Positions 8,582 through 17,482 of a stretch of DNA of 31,585 nucleotides are shown piece by piece. Location of the stretch: assembly GCA_937915765.1 (NCBI GenBank), contig CALGHE010000144.1, positions 1 through 31,585 on the forward strand. Reading direction: 5' to 3'. The first letter of the stretch is position 1; the number at the start of each line of letters is the position of its first letter. Made by a program: the position numbers and the translations under genes. The notes beneath the pieces are model-generated. The model saw only the letters and a list, made by a program, of their open reading frames with translations, was not told the origin of the DNA and ran no database searches. This stretch comes from an uncultured Bacteroidales bacterium (lineage in GTDB: Bacteria > Bacteroidota > Bacteroidia > Bacteroidales > Paludibacteraceae).

Positions 8582-8858
8582 CATAAATATCTTAGATTAT
8601 AGAAATAAAAAATGATGCAGGAGTTGAAATTTAACAATAATTAAGAGATTTTTTGCAGTGTTGACCGAACAAATCGGGAAAGAATCTGTCTTTTGCGTTT
8701 CTGAGCCGGTTGTGTTCCGTGAGTTTTTACCTTAAGGTTAGTTCTGTAAATCCACCTTAATATAAATAGAGTTGTCAACTTTTGTAAACAATCAGCCTTT
8801 AGAGAATTATTCCGAAAGAGTATTTTCCGTATTTTGGAAAAAAATATGCGCAATCAAG
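8582..8858. other. Non-coding stretch between divergent porG and dapB
   Basis: No convincing gene is present; the only minus-strand open frame here (8641-8853) starts at TTG and resembles nothing. The stretch holds a 10-bp perfect palindrome ACCTTAAGGT at 8729-8738 and a direct copy of ACCTTAA at 8754-8760. Apart from these and the flanking promoters I see nothing functional. Confidence 0.5.
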
Positions 8859-8889
8859 GTTGATGTTTTTTTGTAAATGTCTATATTTG
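8859..8889 (+). promoter_or_regulatory. Promoter of dapB
   Basis: GTTG at 8859-8862 (one mismatch to TTTG), a 19-bp spacer, then TATATTTG at 8882-8889, a full -7 match. The predicted leader is about 25 nt before the ATG at 8918. Confidence 0.7.
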
Positions 8890-8917
8890 TAACTTAAAAC
8901 AAAAAGTACATATAAAG

Positions 8918-9628
8918 ATGAAAATAGCGTTGATAGGATACGGCAAGATGGGGAAGACCATCGAGCAGATTGCAAAAGATAGAGGTCACGAGATTGTGTC
9001 TATAATAGACATAGATAATCTGCAGGATTTTGAGTCGGAGGCGTTCAAGAGCGCGGATGTGGCGATTGAGTTCACTCGTCCGGACGTTGCGTTGGGCAAT
9101 GTGCGCAAGTGCTTTGCGGCGCGTGTGCCGGTGGTTGTGGGCACAACGGGCTGGAATCTGAACGATGTCAAGGAAGAGCTGGAGGCGAACGGCAACACTC
9201 TCTTCTGGGCGTCCAATTTCAGTCTTGGCGTGAACATTTTTGCGGCGGTGAACAGGTATCTTGCGAAGATAATGAACGGCTTCCCTGAATATAACGTGGA
9301 GATGGAAGAGGTGCATCATATACATAAGCTGGACGCTCCGAGCGGAACAGCCATAACTCTTGCTGAAGATATTTTGAAGAATCTGGACCGCAAGCAGGCT
9401 TGGACGAAAGAGGCCGAAAATAGCGCGTCCGACTTGGCGATTAAATCTATTCGCGAAGGTGAAGTTCCTGGCATACATACAATTACGTACGATTCGCCGG
9501 TGGATTCTATAACTATCACTCATGATGCGAAGAGCCGTGCCGGTTTCGCGCTTGGGGCTGTAGTCGCAGCAGAGTTCACTGCCGGAAAAAAGGGGCTGCT
9601 GGGCATGTGCGATATGCTTAAATTTTGA
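8918..9628 (+). CDS. dapB: 4-hydroxy-tetrahydrodipicolinate reductase
   Basis: It reduces the DapA product with NAD(P)H in the diaminopimelate/lysine pathway, feeding peptidoglycan. The N-terminal Rossmann motif is MKIALIGYGKMGKTIEQIA. VVGTTGW marks the second conserved loop, and the catalytic/substrate block HHIHKLDAPSGTA is intact. At 236 residues it is shorter than the roughly 270-residue E. coli enzyme, which is normal for Bacteroidetes DapB. It has its own promoter and is followed after 55 bp by lepB, the usual Bacteroidales gene order. The 55-bp gap holds a GC-rich imperfect hairpin without a U-run. Confidence 0.95.
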   Translation: MKIALIGYGKMGKTIEQIAKDRGHEIVSIIDIDNLQDFESEAFKSADVAIEFTRPDVALGNVRKCFAARVPVVVGTTGWNLNDVKEELEANGNTLFWASNFSLGVNIFAAVNRYLAKIMNGFPEYNVEMEEVHHIHKLDAPSGTAITLAEDILKNLDRKQAWTKEAENSASDLAIKSIREGEVPGIHTITYDSPVDSITITHDAKSRAGFALGAVVAAEFTAGKKGLLGMCDMLKF

Positions 9629-9683
9629 TAAAACTAATGATTCATAAAGGCGGGGCTGCGGCTTTGCCTCTAAATGATATAAT

Positions 9684-11198
9684 ATGACAAGTGAAGGTAA
9701 AAGAGGTTTGGCGCAGCGTTTCAAAGAGGCAAGCGTTAAGAAGAAGTTGAATTTCTTCGTATTGGCTCTGTTGTGTCTGTTATTCGTTTTATGGTCTGGC
9801 AACCTTTGGGTTCTGCTGCTGATTCCGGTATTTGCAGAGATGTATCTGTTTGAATATGTGCAGTGGCGCAAGGTGCTGAAGTGGGACACGCTGAAGCTGT
9901 ATATGCCGTGGAACGCGTGGAGAGATTCTGAAAGCGGCTTGAAGAGGATGCTCGGACGTGCAAGCTACACTTGTGTGAAAACGATTGCGGAATGGACGGA
10001 TGCGATTGTGTTCGCGCTGTTTGCAGTCTATTTTATCAATATCTATTTCTTTCAGAATTACCAGATTCCGACATCTTCGTTGGAAAAGTCTTTGCTGGTT
10101 GGCGACTATCTTTTTGTCAGCAAGCTTAGTTACGGGCCGCGCTCGCCAATGACCCCGCTCTCTTTCCCGCTCGCTCAGCACACGCTGCCGGTTCTTAACT
10201 GCAAGTCGTACATCGAGAAGCCGCAGTGGGAGTACAATCGTCTGAAGGGCTTCGGAAATGTGAAACATAATGATATTGTGGTGTTTAACTTCCCGGCTGG
10301 CGACACGGTGGCAGAGAAAATGCAGAATGTGGACTATTATTCGCTTGTTGAGCGTTTTGGACGTGACTATGTGTGGAACAATCCGGATAGGTTTGGTGAG
10401 ATTGTTACTCGTCCGGTGGACAGACGCGAGAACTACGTGAAGCGCGCGGTGGCTTTGCCGGGCGATGTTCTGGAACTGAAAAATGGTGCGCTTTATCTGA
10501 ACGGTGTCAAGCAGGAAGACCCGGACGGACTGCAGTTCAACTATTTCGTGGAGACCACGTCGTTCTATGATGAAAAGATGTTTAGCGCTCTCGGAATAAG
10601 CAAGGACGACCGTATGCTTATAAGTCAGGGCAGCTCCAGCGCGGACTCGCTGCTTTTGAATCTGGGCTACAGAAGGACTCCGTCCGGACATTTCAATTTT
10701 ATTTATCATTTCCCTATGACAAAGAGCGCGCTGGCTAAGCTGAAGGCGATGGACAGAGGTCTTGTCAGCGTGACAATCGAGTCTGACTCGATTCTTGACT
10801 TGGGCAAGGTTTTCCCTTACAAACTGGACAACGGATGGACAAGGGACAATTTTGGACCTATATGGATGCCTAAGAAAGGTGAGACGGTGGACCTTGATCT
10901 GAATAACATCGCGATTTATGAGCAGATTATCAGAAATTACGAACTTAACACTCTTGAGGTGAAGGACAGGCAGATTTTCATTAACGGAGCGCTTGCCAGC
11001 TCTTACACGTTCAAGATGGACTATTACTGGATGATGGGCGATAACCGGCATAACTCGTCGGACTCAAGGTACTGGGGCTTTGTGCCAGAAGACCATATCG
11101 TGGGCAAACCAATATTTGTATGGATGTCGATAGACAAGGACAAGTCCGGTTTATCAAGTGTTCGCACAGAAAGGATTTTCAAAAAAATTCATGACTAA
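9684..11198 (+). CDS. lepB: Signal peptidase I, long Bacteroidetes form
   Basis: A membrane serine protease (family S26) that removes signal peptides on the outer face of the inner membrane. It has 504 residues, against about 320 in E. coli. Hydrophobic segments lie at about 23-52 (probably two passes) and 106-124. The catalytic Ser132 is in IPTSSLEKSLLVGD, the general base Lys253 in YVKRAVALPGD, and a C-terminal box reads MMGDNRHNSSDSRYWG. Between the Lys box and the C-terminal box lies a large insertion (about 270-440), as in other Bacteroidetes signal peptidases. The start is fixed by an ATG followed directly by a charged N-terminus. It is probably co-transcribed with dapB. Confidence 0.94.
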   Translation: MTSEGKRGLAQRFKEASVKKKLNFFVLALLCLLFVLWSGNLWVLLLIPVFAEMYLFEYVQWRKVLKWDTLKLYMPWNAWRDSESGLKRMLGRASYTCVKTIAEWTDAIVFALFAVYFINIYFFQNYQIPTSSLEKSLLVGDYLFVSKLSYGPRSPMTPLSFPLAQHTLPVLNCKSYIEKPQWEYNRLKGFGNVKHNDIVVFNFPAGDTVAEKMQNVDYYSLVERFGRDYVWNNPDRFGEIVTRPVDRRENYVKRAVALPGDVLELKNGALYLNGVKQEDPDGLQFNYFVETTSFYDEKMFSALGISKDDRMLISQGSSSADSLLLNLGYRRTPSGHFNFIYHFPMTKSALAKLKAMDRGLVSVTIESDSILDLGKVFPYKLDNGWTRDNFGPIWMPKKGETVDLDLNNIAIYEQIIRNYELNTLEVKDRQIFINGALASSYTFKMDYYWMMGDNRHNSSDSRYWGFVPEDHIVGKPIFVWMSIDKDKSGLSSVRTERIFKKIHD

Positions 11199-11331
11199 GG
11201 GTCTTTGGCATTCTATTTGTTATATTTTAATAAAGGCGGCTTCGCAAGGCTGGATGTGTTGAGGCGAATTTGAGGTTTGTCTAATTACGGGCCAGGGTGG
11301 CTGTCTGGTATAACATTTAAAATTGAAGGTT

Positions 11332-12171
11332 ATGGGAAAGAAGTTTTTTTTATTTATAGTGTCTCTTGTCCTGATGTCCCCGCTTTGCGCGGCAAACAGA
11401 GACAGAGCCGAGGATATTTTTCTTGACGAGATTGTGTTCAAGGAGGGAGAACAGGCGAAGTTCAATCTCTACTATAATTGGGGGTTCATCTGGATTCATG
11501 CTGGCGATGTGGATTTTAAGGTCAGCAAGAAAAAGTATGAAGGAAAGGATGTATTCTCTCTTATGGTGGCAGGATACACTACGAATACGTTCGACAAAAT
11601 GTACACCATCAGAGACACTTTCGAGTCTTACATAGACCCGCTGTCTATGGTGCCTCTTTATTATCGAGAGTCGAAGCACGAAGACTCGTACACAGCCCAG
11701 ATCAGGTATGTTTACAGGCTTCAGGAGAATGACAGCCTGAGTGTGGCCATCGACAGGAAAAAGCGCTCGAAGCACATGGTTGACACGCTTCAGGTGACTA
11801 AGCACACGTCGGACCTGATCGCAAGTTGCTATAAGATAAGAAACATAAATGTCAAAGACCTGAAGAAAGACCAGGTTGTGCCGTTCTCTATGGTTTTCGA
11901 CAATGAGATTTATGAACTTGGGCTCAAATACAAAGGCAAGGAGAACATAAAGCTCAGAAATGGCAAGAAGTACAAGGCTCTGAAGTTTATGCCAACGCTT
12001 ATTACGGGCGACTTGTTTGAGAATGAGGACGATATGGCTGTGTATGTCAGTGACGACGATAATCACATACCGCTTCTCATAGAGGCGAAAATTAAGGTCG
12101 GCTCTGTAAAGGCAATGCTGAACACTATAGAGAATTCGAAATATCCGCTCTCTTCTTTGATAAAGAATTGA
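11332..12171 (+). CDS. Exported DUF3108-family protein
   Basis: A 279-residue protein with a signal peptide (MGKKFFLFIVSLVLMSPLCA, cleavage near CAA). The mature part opens with FKEGEQAKFNLYYNWGFIWI and has the alternating beta-strand texture of DUF3108, a periplasmic family found in many Gram-negatives. The function is not established. I use the ATG at 11332, preceded by GAAGGT; an upstream TTG at 11323 would only add three residues. It lies 133 bp after lepB and 39 bp before the response regulator. The intergenic stretch before it shows no clear promoter. Confidence 0.75.
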   Translation: MGKKFFLFIVSLVLMSPLCAANRDRAEDIFLDEIVFKEGEQAKFNLYYNWGFIWIHAGDVDFKVSKKKYEGKDVFSLMVAGYTTNTFDKMYTIRDTFESYIDPLSMVPLYYRESKHEDSYTAQIRYVYRLQENDSLSVAIDRKKRSKHMVDTLQVTKHTSDLIASCYKIRNINVKDLKKDQVVPFSMVFDNEIYELGLKYKGKENIKLRNGKKYKALKFMPTLITGDLFENEDDMAVYVSDDDNHIPLLIEAKIKVGSVKAMLNTIENSKYPLSSLIKN

Positions 12172-12183
12172 TTTGCGGAATGT

Positions 12184-12191
12184 TATTTTTG
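12184..12191 (+). promoter_or_regulatory. Possible -7 box before the response regulator
   Basis: TATTTTTG matches TAnnTTTG and lies 20 bp before the ATG at 12211. No TTTG is found at the expected upstream distance, so read-through from the DUF3108 gene is equally likely. Confidence 0.3.
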
Positions 12192-12210
12192 AGATAAATA
12201 GAATTTAAAT

Positions 12211-13380
12211 ATGGCGAAGAAGATATTAGTTATAGATGATGAGCGCAGTATCAGGAACACTTTGAAAGATATTCTTGAGTTTGAGGGGTATGAGGTTACA
12301 ATTGCAGAAGACGGAATCAAGGCTCTTGAGATTATAAAGGGCGAGAAGTTTGACTTGACTTTGTGTGACATAAAGATGCCTCAGATGGACGGGATTGAAG
12401 TGCTTGAGAAACTGCAGGAGATTGAGAAGGACTTGCCGGTTGTGATGATTTCTGGTCACGGAAATATAGACACGGCGGTTGAGTGCATCAAAAAGGGGGC
12501 GTTTGACTTTATAGAAAAGCCGATAGACCTGAACAGGCTGCTTGTGTGCGTGCGCAACGGTCTTGAACGCACTAACCTTGTTGCCGAAACAAAGGTCCTG
12601 AAGAAGAAGATTGAAAGCAAGTACCAGATGGTGGGCGAGTCTGCTCCTATCAAGCACTTGCGCGAGATTATAGAGCGTGTGGCTCCGACCGACGCACGTG
12701 TCCTCATTACTGGCGAAAACGGTACGGGGAAAGAGGTCGTGGCCCGGCAGCTGTACGAATTGAGCAACAGAGCATCTGCTCCGTTTGTGGAGGTGAACTG
12801 CGCTGCTATTCCGTCGGAACTGATTGAGAGCGAGCTGTTTGGCCATGAAAAGGGCTCGTTCACGTCTGCAATCAAGCAGAGAATCGGGAAGTTTGAACTG
12901 GCCGACGGTGGCACTATATTCCTTGACGAAATCGGAGACATGAGCATGTCTGCGCAAACCAAGGTGCTGCGCGTTTTGCAGGAAAACGAGCTGACGCGTG
13001 TGGGCAGCGACAAAAGCATAAAGGTGAATGTGCGTGTCTTTGCCGCAACAAACAAGGACCTGAAGAAGGAAATCGAAAACGGAAATTTCCGCGAAGACTT
13101 GTTCCACCGTCTCAGCGTGATACCTATCCATATACCGCCGCTGCGCGAGAGGAAAGAGGACATTCCATTGCTGGTGAACTATTTCTGCGAGCAGATCTGT
13201 CAGGAGCAGGGCGTTCCGGCAAAGTCGTTCGACAGCAAGGCTGTTGCAGAGTTGCAGAATCACAGCTGGACCGGAAACATACGTGAGCTGCGCAATGTGG
13301 TGGAAAGGCTTATCATTCTGGGTTCGCAGGTGATTTCGGAAAACGAGGTCAAGATGTTTGCTTCGCCAGGGTTCTTGTAA
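12211..13380 (+). CDS. Sigma-54-type AAA+ response regulator without a DNA-binding domain
   Basis: A 389-residue cytoplasmic regulator. Residues 1-120 are a receiver domain with acidic pocket DDE (9-11), phosphoacceptor Asp53 (CDIKMPQMDG) and the EKP Lys near 103. Residues about 140-370 are an AAA+ domain: Walker A GENGTGKE (168-175), the loop that normally reads GAFTGA here reads GSFTSA (215-220), and Walker B is GTIFLDEI (234-241). The protein ends at FASPGFL just after the AAA+ lid helices (SWTGNIRELRNVVERL). There is no room for the Fis-type helix-turn-helix usual in the NtrC family. HTH-less regulators of this length do occur in Bacteroidetes. It could activate RpoN from solution or act otherwise. 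No partner histidine kinase is in the window. Confidence 0.9.
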   Translation: MAKKILVIDDERSIRNTLKDILEFEGYEVTIAEDGIKALEIIKGEKFDLTLCDIKMPQMDGIEVLEKLQEIEKDLPVVMISGHGNIDTAVECIKKGAFDFIEKPIDLNRLLVCVRNGLERTNLVAETKVLKKKIESKYQMVGESAPIKHLREIIERVAPTDARVLITGENGTGKEVVARQLYELSNRASAPFVEVNCAAIPSELIESELFGHEKGSFTSAIKQRIGKFELADGGTIFLDEIGDMSMSAQTKVLRVLQENELTRVGSDKSIKVNVRVFAATNKDLKKEIENGNFREDLFHRLSVIPIHIPPLRERKEDIPLLVNYFCEQICQEQGVPAKSFDSKAVAELQNHSWTGNIRELRNVVERLIILGSQVISENEVKMFASPGFL

Positions 13381-13404
13381 TTGGTTGTGCTGAAACAGAT
13401 TTAG

Positions 13405-13433
13405 GGCGGATTCGGATATTTCCCGAACTCGCC
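13405..13433 (+). terminator. Possible terminator hairpin after the response regulator
   Basis: An 11-position stem (GGCGGATTCGG with CCGAACTCGCC, one mismatch and one G-T pair) around ATATTTC. It is followed by TCCTTGTG rather than a U-run, so it may end or stabilise the transcript but is not a classical terminator. Confidence 0.35.
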
Positions 13434-13531
13434 TCCTTGTGTCTTTGTTGCGGAAGTGACGAGATTTTAAGGAGTTAGAGGACAAAATGCTTTTTTCGTA
13501 GTTGAAGCAAGGCTGATTTTTTCAAAATTTC

Positions 13532-13562
13532 TTTGAAATGTTCGCCCTTTAATCTATATTTG
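13532..13562 (+). promoter_or_regulatory. Promoter of frdCAB
   Basis: TTTG (13532-13535), a 19-bp spacer, then TATATTTG (13555-13562), a perfect Bacteroidetes promoter. The predicted leader is about 53 nt and AT-rich, with no strong Shine-Dalgarno sequence, as is common for highly expressed Bacteroidetes genes. Confidence 0.85.
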
Positions 13563-13618
13563 TGAGGATTTTTTGTAAAATATAAATAATTAAATATTCA
13601 CTAAAACATTTTAATCTT

Positions 13619-14314
13619 ATGTGGTTAATTAACTCTTCGATTGGAAGAAAACTGATAATGAGTATATCAGGGCTTTTCCTTATTCTATTTTTGTTGTTTC
13701 ACATGTCGATGAACCTTGTGGCGGTTTTCTCTGCAGAGGCTTATGACATGATTTGCGGCGCTTTGGGTGCGAACTGGTATGCTCTTGCCGGAACTGCTGT
13801 TCTTGCCGGAGGTTTTATCGTTCACGTTGTTTACGCAACTATCTTGACTCTCAAGAACCAGAAGGCTCGCGGTGAACAGGGTTACGCATACACTAACGCT
13901 CCTAAAGAAGTTAGTTTCGCGTCTCGTAACATGGGCGTGCTTGGCTCGATTGTGCTTTTGGGTCTTTTGCTTCACATGGCAATGTTCTGGTACAAAATGC
14001 AGTTCGCTGAAATCATCGGATGTCATGATGTTGAGCTTGGAGACCAGATCGTTTCTCCAACAGCTGGAGCCGCTTTCATTCAGTACTACTTCGCTCAGCC
14101 TGTTGTGTGCATCATTTACTTGATATGGTTCGTTGCTATCTGGTTCCACCTTACTCACGGTTTCTGGAGCGCTTTGCACACTATCGGTTGGAACAACAAG
14201 ATTTGGTTCGAACGTTTGAAATGCATCTCTAAGATATTCGCTACAGTTATATGCCTTGGATTTGCAGTTGTAGTTATTGCTGCTTACATCAATAGCCTTG
14301 GCCTTTGCGCTTGA
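13619..14314 (+). CDS. frdC: Fumarate reductase/succinate dehydrogenase cytochrome b subunit
   Basis: A 231-residue membrane anchor with five hydrophobic segments (about 15-37, 55-76, 105-125, 157-178 and 206-228). It belongs to the di-haem, single-polypeptide class known from Wolinella FrdC and Bacillus SdhC. Candidate axial histidines within the segments are His28, His69, His119 and His177 (in HLTHGFWSALH). It passes electrons between the quinone pool and the iron-sulfur subunit. It is first in the frdCAB operon, 51 bp before frdA. In anaerobic Bacteroidales the complex works mainly as a menaquinol:fumarate reductase, the last step of succinate production; that direction is inferred, not visible here. 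Confidence 0.94.
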   Translation: MWLINSSIGRKLIMSISGLFLILFLLFHMSMNLVAVFSAEAYDMICGALGANWYALAGTAVLAGGFIVHVVYATILTLKNQKARGEQGYAYTNAPKEVSFASRNMGVLGSIVLLGLLLHMAMFWYKMQFAEIIGCHDVELGDQIVSPTAGAAFIQYYFAQPVVCIIYLIWFVAIWFHLTHGFWSALHTIGWNNKIWFERLKCISKIFATVICLGFAVVVIAAYINSLGLCA

Positions 14315-14365
14315 TACAGGGTGTTGACGAAAAAATTGTTTAACAGAAATTGAAAAATAATATAT

Positions 14366-16309
14366 ATGGCTACTATAGATTCAAAAATTCCACAGGGGCC
14401 TTTGGCTGAAAAGTGGAGCTACTACAAGTCTCATCAGAAACTTGTGAACCCTGCAAACAAGCGTCGTCTTGATGTTATCGTTGTAGGTACAGGTCTTGCC
14501 GGAGCTTCTGCTGCCGCATCTCTTGGCGAACTTGGTTTCAACGTTCTGAACTTCTGTATTCAGGACTCGCCTCGCCGCGCGCACTCTATCGCGGCTCAGG
14601 GTGGTATCAACGCAGCTAAAAATTATCAGAATGACGGCGACTCTGTTTACCGTTTGTTCTATGACACTATAAAGGGTGGAGACTACCGCGCTCGTGAAGC
14701 TAACGTTCACCGTTTGGCGGAAGTTTCTAACAATATCATCGACCAGTGCGTGGCTCAGGGTGTGCCTTTCGCTCGCGAATACGGAGGTCTTCTTGACAAC
14801 CGTTCTTTCGGTGGTGCGCAGGTTTCTCGTACTTTCTACGCTAAAGGACAGACTGGTCAGCAGCTTCTTCTTGGAGCTTACTCGGCTTTGAGCCGTCAGG
14901 TGAACAAGGGAACTGTGAAATTGTACACTCGTTACGAAATGCTCGACGTGGTTATCATTGACGGACGCGCTCGCGGTATCATCGCTCGTAACTTGGTTAC
15001 TGGTAAGATCGAACGTTTCTTCGGACACGCTGTTGTGCTTGGTACAGGCGGTTACGGTAACACTTACTTCCTTTCTACTAACGCAATGGGTTCTAACGGT
15101 TCTGCGGCTGTTCAGATCTACAAGAAGGGAGCTTACTTCGCAAACCCTTGCTTCGCTCAGATTCACCCAACTTGTATCCCTGTTCACGGTGATATTCAGT
15201 CTAAGCTTACTTTGATGTCTGAGTCTCTTCGTAACGACGGACGTATCTGGGTTCCTAAGAAGAAGGAAGATGCTGAAGCTTTGCGTAAAGGTTTGAAGAA
15301 ACCTACTGATATTCCTGACGAAGACCGCGACTTCTATTTGGAACGTCGTTATCCTGCGTTTGGTAACCTTGTGCCTCGTGACGTTGCGTCTCGTGCTGCT
15401 AAGGAACGTTGCGATGCCGGCTTCGGTGTGAACAGCACAGGTTTGGCTGTTTTCTTGGACTTCAAGTATGCTATCGACCGTCTTGGAAAGGATGTTGTTG
15501 CCGCTCGTTACGGTAACTTGTTCCAGATGTACGAAAAGATTACAGACCAGAATCCGTACGAAACTCCGATGATGATTTATCCTGCTATCCACTACACTAT
15601 GGGTGGTATCTGGGTTGACTACGAATTGCAGACTTCTATCAAGGGTCTCTTCGCAATCGGTGAGGCTAACTTCTCTGACCACGGAGCTAACCGTTTGGGT
15701 GCTTCTGCTTTGATGCAGGGTCTTGCCGATGGTTATTTCGTGTTGCCTTATACAATACAGAACTACTTGTCTGACCAGATTCAGGTTCCGCGCATGAGCA
15801 CTGACCTTCCTGAATTTGCTGAGGCTGAAAAGGCTGTTAACGACAAGATTAACAAGCTGATGAACATCAAGGGTAAACGTTCTGTTGACTCTATCCACAA
15901 GGAACTTGGTCACATTATGTGGGACTTCGTTGGTATGGCCCGCACTAAGGAGTCTTTGGAAACTGCAATGGCTAAGATCAAGGCGCTTAAGAAGGAGTTC
16001 TGGTCTAACGTGTTTATCCCAGGTAATGCAGACGATTTGAACACTGAGCTTGAAAAGGCTCTTCGTCTTGCTGACTTCCTTGAAATTGGTTACTTGATGG
16101 CTATCGACGCATACAACCGTAACGAGTCTTGCGGCGGTCACTTCCGTGAAGAGTTCCAGACTGAAGAGGGTGAAGCTCTGCGTCAGGACGACGAGTACTC
16201 TTACGTGGCTTGCTGGCACTATCAGGGCGAAGACAAAGACCCTGAATTGTTGAAGGAAGATTTGACTTACGAGTTCGTTCAGCGTCAGCAGCGTAATTAC
16301 AAGTCGTAA
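14366..16309 (+). CDS. frdA: Fumarate reductase/succinate dehydrogenase flavoprotein subunit
   Basis: The 647-residue catalytic subunit that interconverts fumarate and succinate. The Rossmann motif VVGTGLAGASAAASL (39-53) binds FAD. His73 in RRAHSIAAQGG is the expected site of covalent FAD attachment. HPTCIPV and HYTMGGIWVD carry substrate-site histidines, and GEANFSDHGANRLGASAL is the second FAD-binding block. The length fits the Wolinella/Bacteroidetes form. Codon choice is very narrow (GCT, CGT, TCT, CTT, AAC), which suggests high expression. It lies between frdC and frdB in the same direction, 63 bp before frdB, with a small 5-bp hairpin (GAGGA/TCCTC) in that gap. Confidence 0.97.
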   Translation: MATIDSKIPQGPLAEKWSYYKSHQKLVNPANKRRLDVIVVGTGLAGASAAASLGELGFNVLNFCIQDSPRRAHSIAAQGGINAAKNYQNDGDSVYRLFYDTIKGGDYRAREANVHRLAEVSNNIIDQCVAQGVPFAREYGGLLDNRSFGGAQVSRTFYAKGQTGQQLLLGAYSALSRQVNKGTVKLYTRYEMLDVVIIDGRARGIIARNLVTGKIERFFGHAVVLGTGGYGNTYFLSTNAMGSNGSAAVQIYKKGAYFANPCFAQIHPTCIPVHGDIQSKLTLMSESLRNDGRIWVPKKKEDAEALRKGLKKPTDIPDEDRDFYLERRYPAFGNLVPRDVASRAAKERCDAGFGVNSTGLAVFLDFKYAIDRLGKDVVAARYGNLFQMYEKITDQNPYETPMMIYPAIHYTMGGIWVDYELQTSIKGLFAIGEANFSDHGANRLGASALMQGLADGYFVLPYTIQNYLSDQIQVPRMSTDLPEFAEAEKAVNDKINKLMNIKGKRSVDSIHKELGHIMWDFVGMARTKESLETAMAKIKALKKEFWSNVFIPGNADDLNTELEKALRLADFLEIGYLMAIDAYNRNESCGGHFREEFQTEEGEALRQDDEYSYVACWHYQGEDKDPELLKEDLTYEFVQRQQRNYKS

Positions 16310-16372
16310 TTGTTTGGGATTTAAATCAAGAGTCGGAGGAGCTTTTTCCTCTAATTGTAACATTTAGACAAA

Positions 16373-17128
16373 ATGGAAAATTCAATAAATATCACGCTGA
16401 AGGTTTGGCGTCAGAGAGGCCCGAAAGAAAAAGGTGCTTTTGAAAATTATGAATTGAAGAACGTCTCTACAGACAGCTCGTTCTTGGAAATGATGGATAT
16501 GCTGAACGAACAGCTTGTTGCTGAAGGCAAGGAGCCTGTTGTGTTCGACCACGACTGCCGTGAAGGTATCTGCGGTATGTGCTCTTTGTACATCAACGGT
16601 CACCCGCACGGGCCAGACGAAGATGTGACTACTTGCCAGTTGCACATGCGTAAGTTCAAGGATGGCGAAACTATCACTATCGAACCTTGGCGTTCGGCTG
16701 GATTCCCTGTAATCCGCGACTTGATGGTGGACCGTTCTGCTTACGACAAGATTATTCAGGCTGGCGGTTACGTTTCTGTGAACACAGGTGGCGTGCCGGA
16801 CGCTAACGCAATTCCAATCTCTAAGGTTGACGCTGACGAGGCTATGGACTCTGCTTCTTGTATCGGTTGTGGCGCTTGCGTGGCTGCCTGCAAGAACGGT
16901 TCGGCTATGTTGTTCGTGTCTGCTAAGGTGTCTCAGTTGGCTCTTTTGCCGCAGGGTAAGGTTGAGGCAGCTCGCCGCGCAAAGGCAATGGTTGCTAAGA
17001 TGGACGAACTTGGTTTCGGTAACTGTACAAACACAGGCGCTTGCGAAGCTGAATGTCCTAAGAACATCTCTATCAGCAACATCGCGCGCTTGAACCGTGA
17101 GTTCCTTTGCGCTAAAATCAAAGACTGA
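16373..17128 (+). CDS. frdB: Fumarate reductase/succinate dehydrogenase iron-sulfur subunit
   Basis: A 251-residue electron-transfer subunit. The [2Fe-2S] site uses Cys62, Cys67 and Cys70 (CREGICGMC) with Cys88. The [4Fe-4S] site is built on Cys163/166/169 (CIGCGAC) with Cys228, and the [3Fe-4S] site on Cys173, Cys218 and Cys224 (CTNTGACEAEC). All cluster ligands are present. It is the last gene of the operon, directly followed by a strong terminator, and shares the biased codon use of frdA. Confidence 0.97.
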   Translation: MENSINITLKVWRQRGPKEKGAFENYELKNVSTDSSFLEMMDMLNEQLVAEGKEPVVFDHDCREGICGMCSLYINGHPHGPDEDVTTCQLHMRKFKDGETITIEPWRSAGFPVIRDLMVDRSAYDKIIQAGGYVSVNTGGVPDANAIPISKVDADEAMDSASCIGCGACVAACKNGSAMLFVSAKVSQLALLPQGKVEAARRAKAMVAKMDELGFGNCTNTGACEAECPKNISISNIARLNREFLCAKIKD

Positions 17129-17150
17129 TAATATTTAGCTTTATAAAAAA

Positions 17151-17180
17151 GAGCGTATCCGTAAGGGTGCGCTCTTTTTG
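17151..17180 (+). terminator. Intrinsic terminator of frdCAB
   Basis: A 10-bp stem (GAGCGTATCC with GGGTGCGCTC, two G-T pairs) closed by a GTAA tetraloop, followed by TTTTTGTTTTT. It lies 22 bp after the frdB stop. Confidence 0.92.
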
Positions 17181-17186
17181 TTTTTA

Positions 17187-17482
17187 TGAGAGTCAGGGAA
17201 GTTGGGCTAACTTTCTGTCTGTGAAGCAGTACCCAAAATTGAGGCCTTACGTATAGAGAAAAATTGACGGAAAGAGCGTTTATATTTGGAGTATTTTGGG
17301 AACAATACATATTTTGCCTTTCGCAAAAAGGGTTGTCTTTGTGCAGGATAATCAATTATTTCGTATCTGATTGATTCACAAATAGCGAATGCTATAGTTG
17401 TAAGTTGTTGGTAACGATTTGGCGACATTGGAATTGCACCAATCTTCTGCATTATGCTTTGTCAAATAACTCTGAAACAGTG
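17187..17482. other. Gene-poor left flank of the R-M island
   Basis: No recognised gene. A minus-strand open frame with an ATG at 17452 could encode an 81-residue basic peptide (starting MQKIGAIPMSPNRYQQL), but it has no promoter match and no family I recognise. It may be a decayed remnant. Base composition is more AT-rich than frdCAB from here rightwards, which I take as the start of the accessory region. Confidence 0.3.

Noticed and set aside
8641..8853. A 70-codon minus-strand frame between porG and dapB.
   Set aside because: It starts at TTG, has no promoter or ribosome-binding site, and has random-looking composition.
9640..9676. A GC-rich hairpin between dapB and lepB considered as a terminator.
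   Set aside because: The stem depends on several G-T pairs and has no U-run, so dapB and lepB probably remain one transcript.
9789..11051. A 420-codon open frame antisense to lepB.
   Set aside because: In register with lepB and explained by its codon bias. The similar frames antisense to the response regulator (12226-13485) and dapB (8894-9889) are rejected on the same grounds.
14381..16363. A 660-codon open frame antisense to frdA.
   Set aside because: It is in register with frdA codons and stays open only because frdA avoids TTA, CTA and TCA. The translation has no domain-like features and no promoter or start signal.
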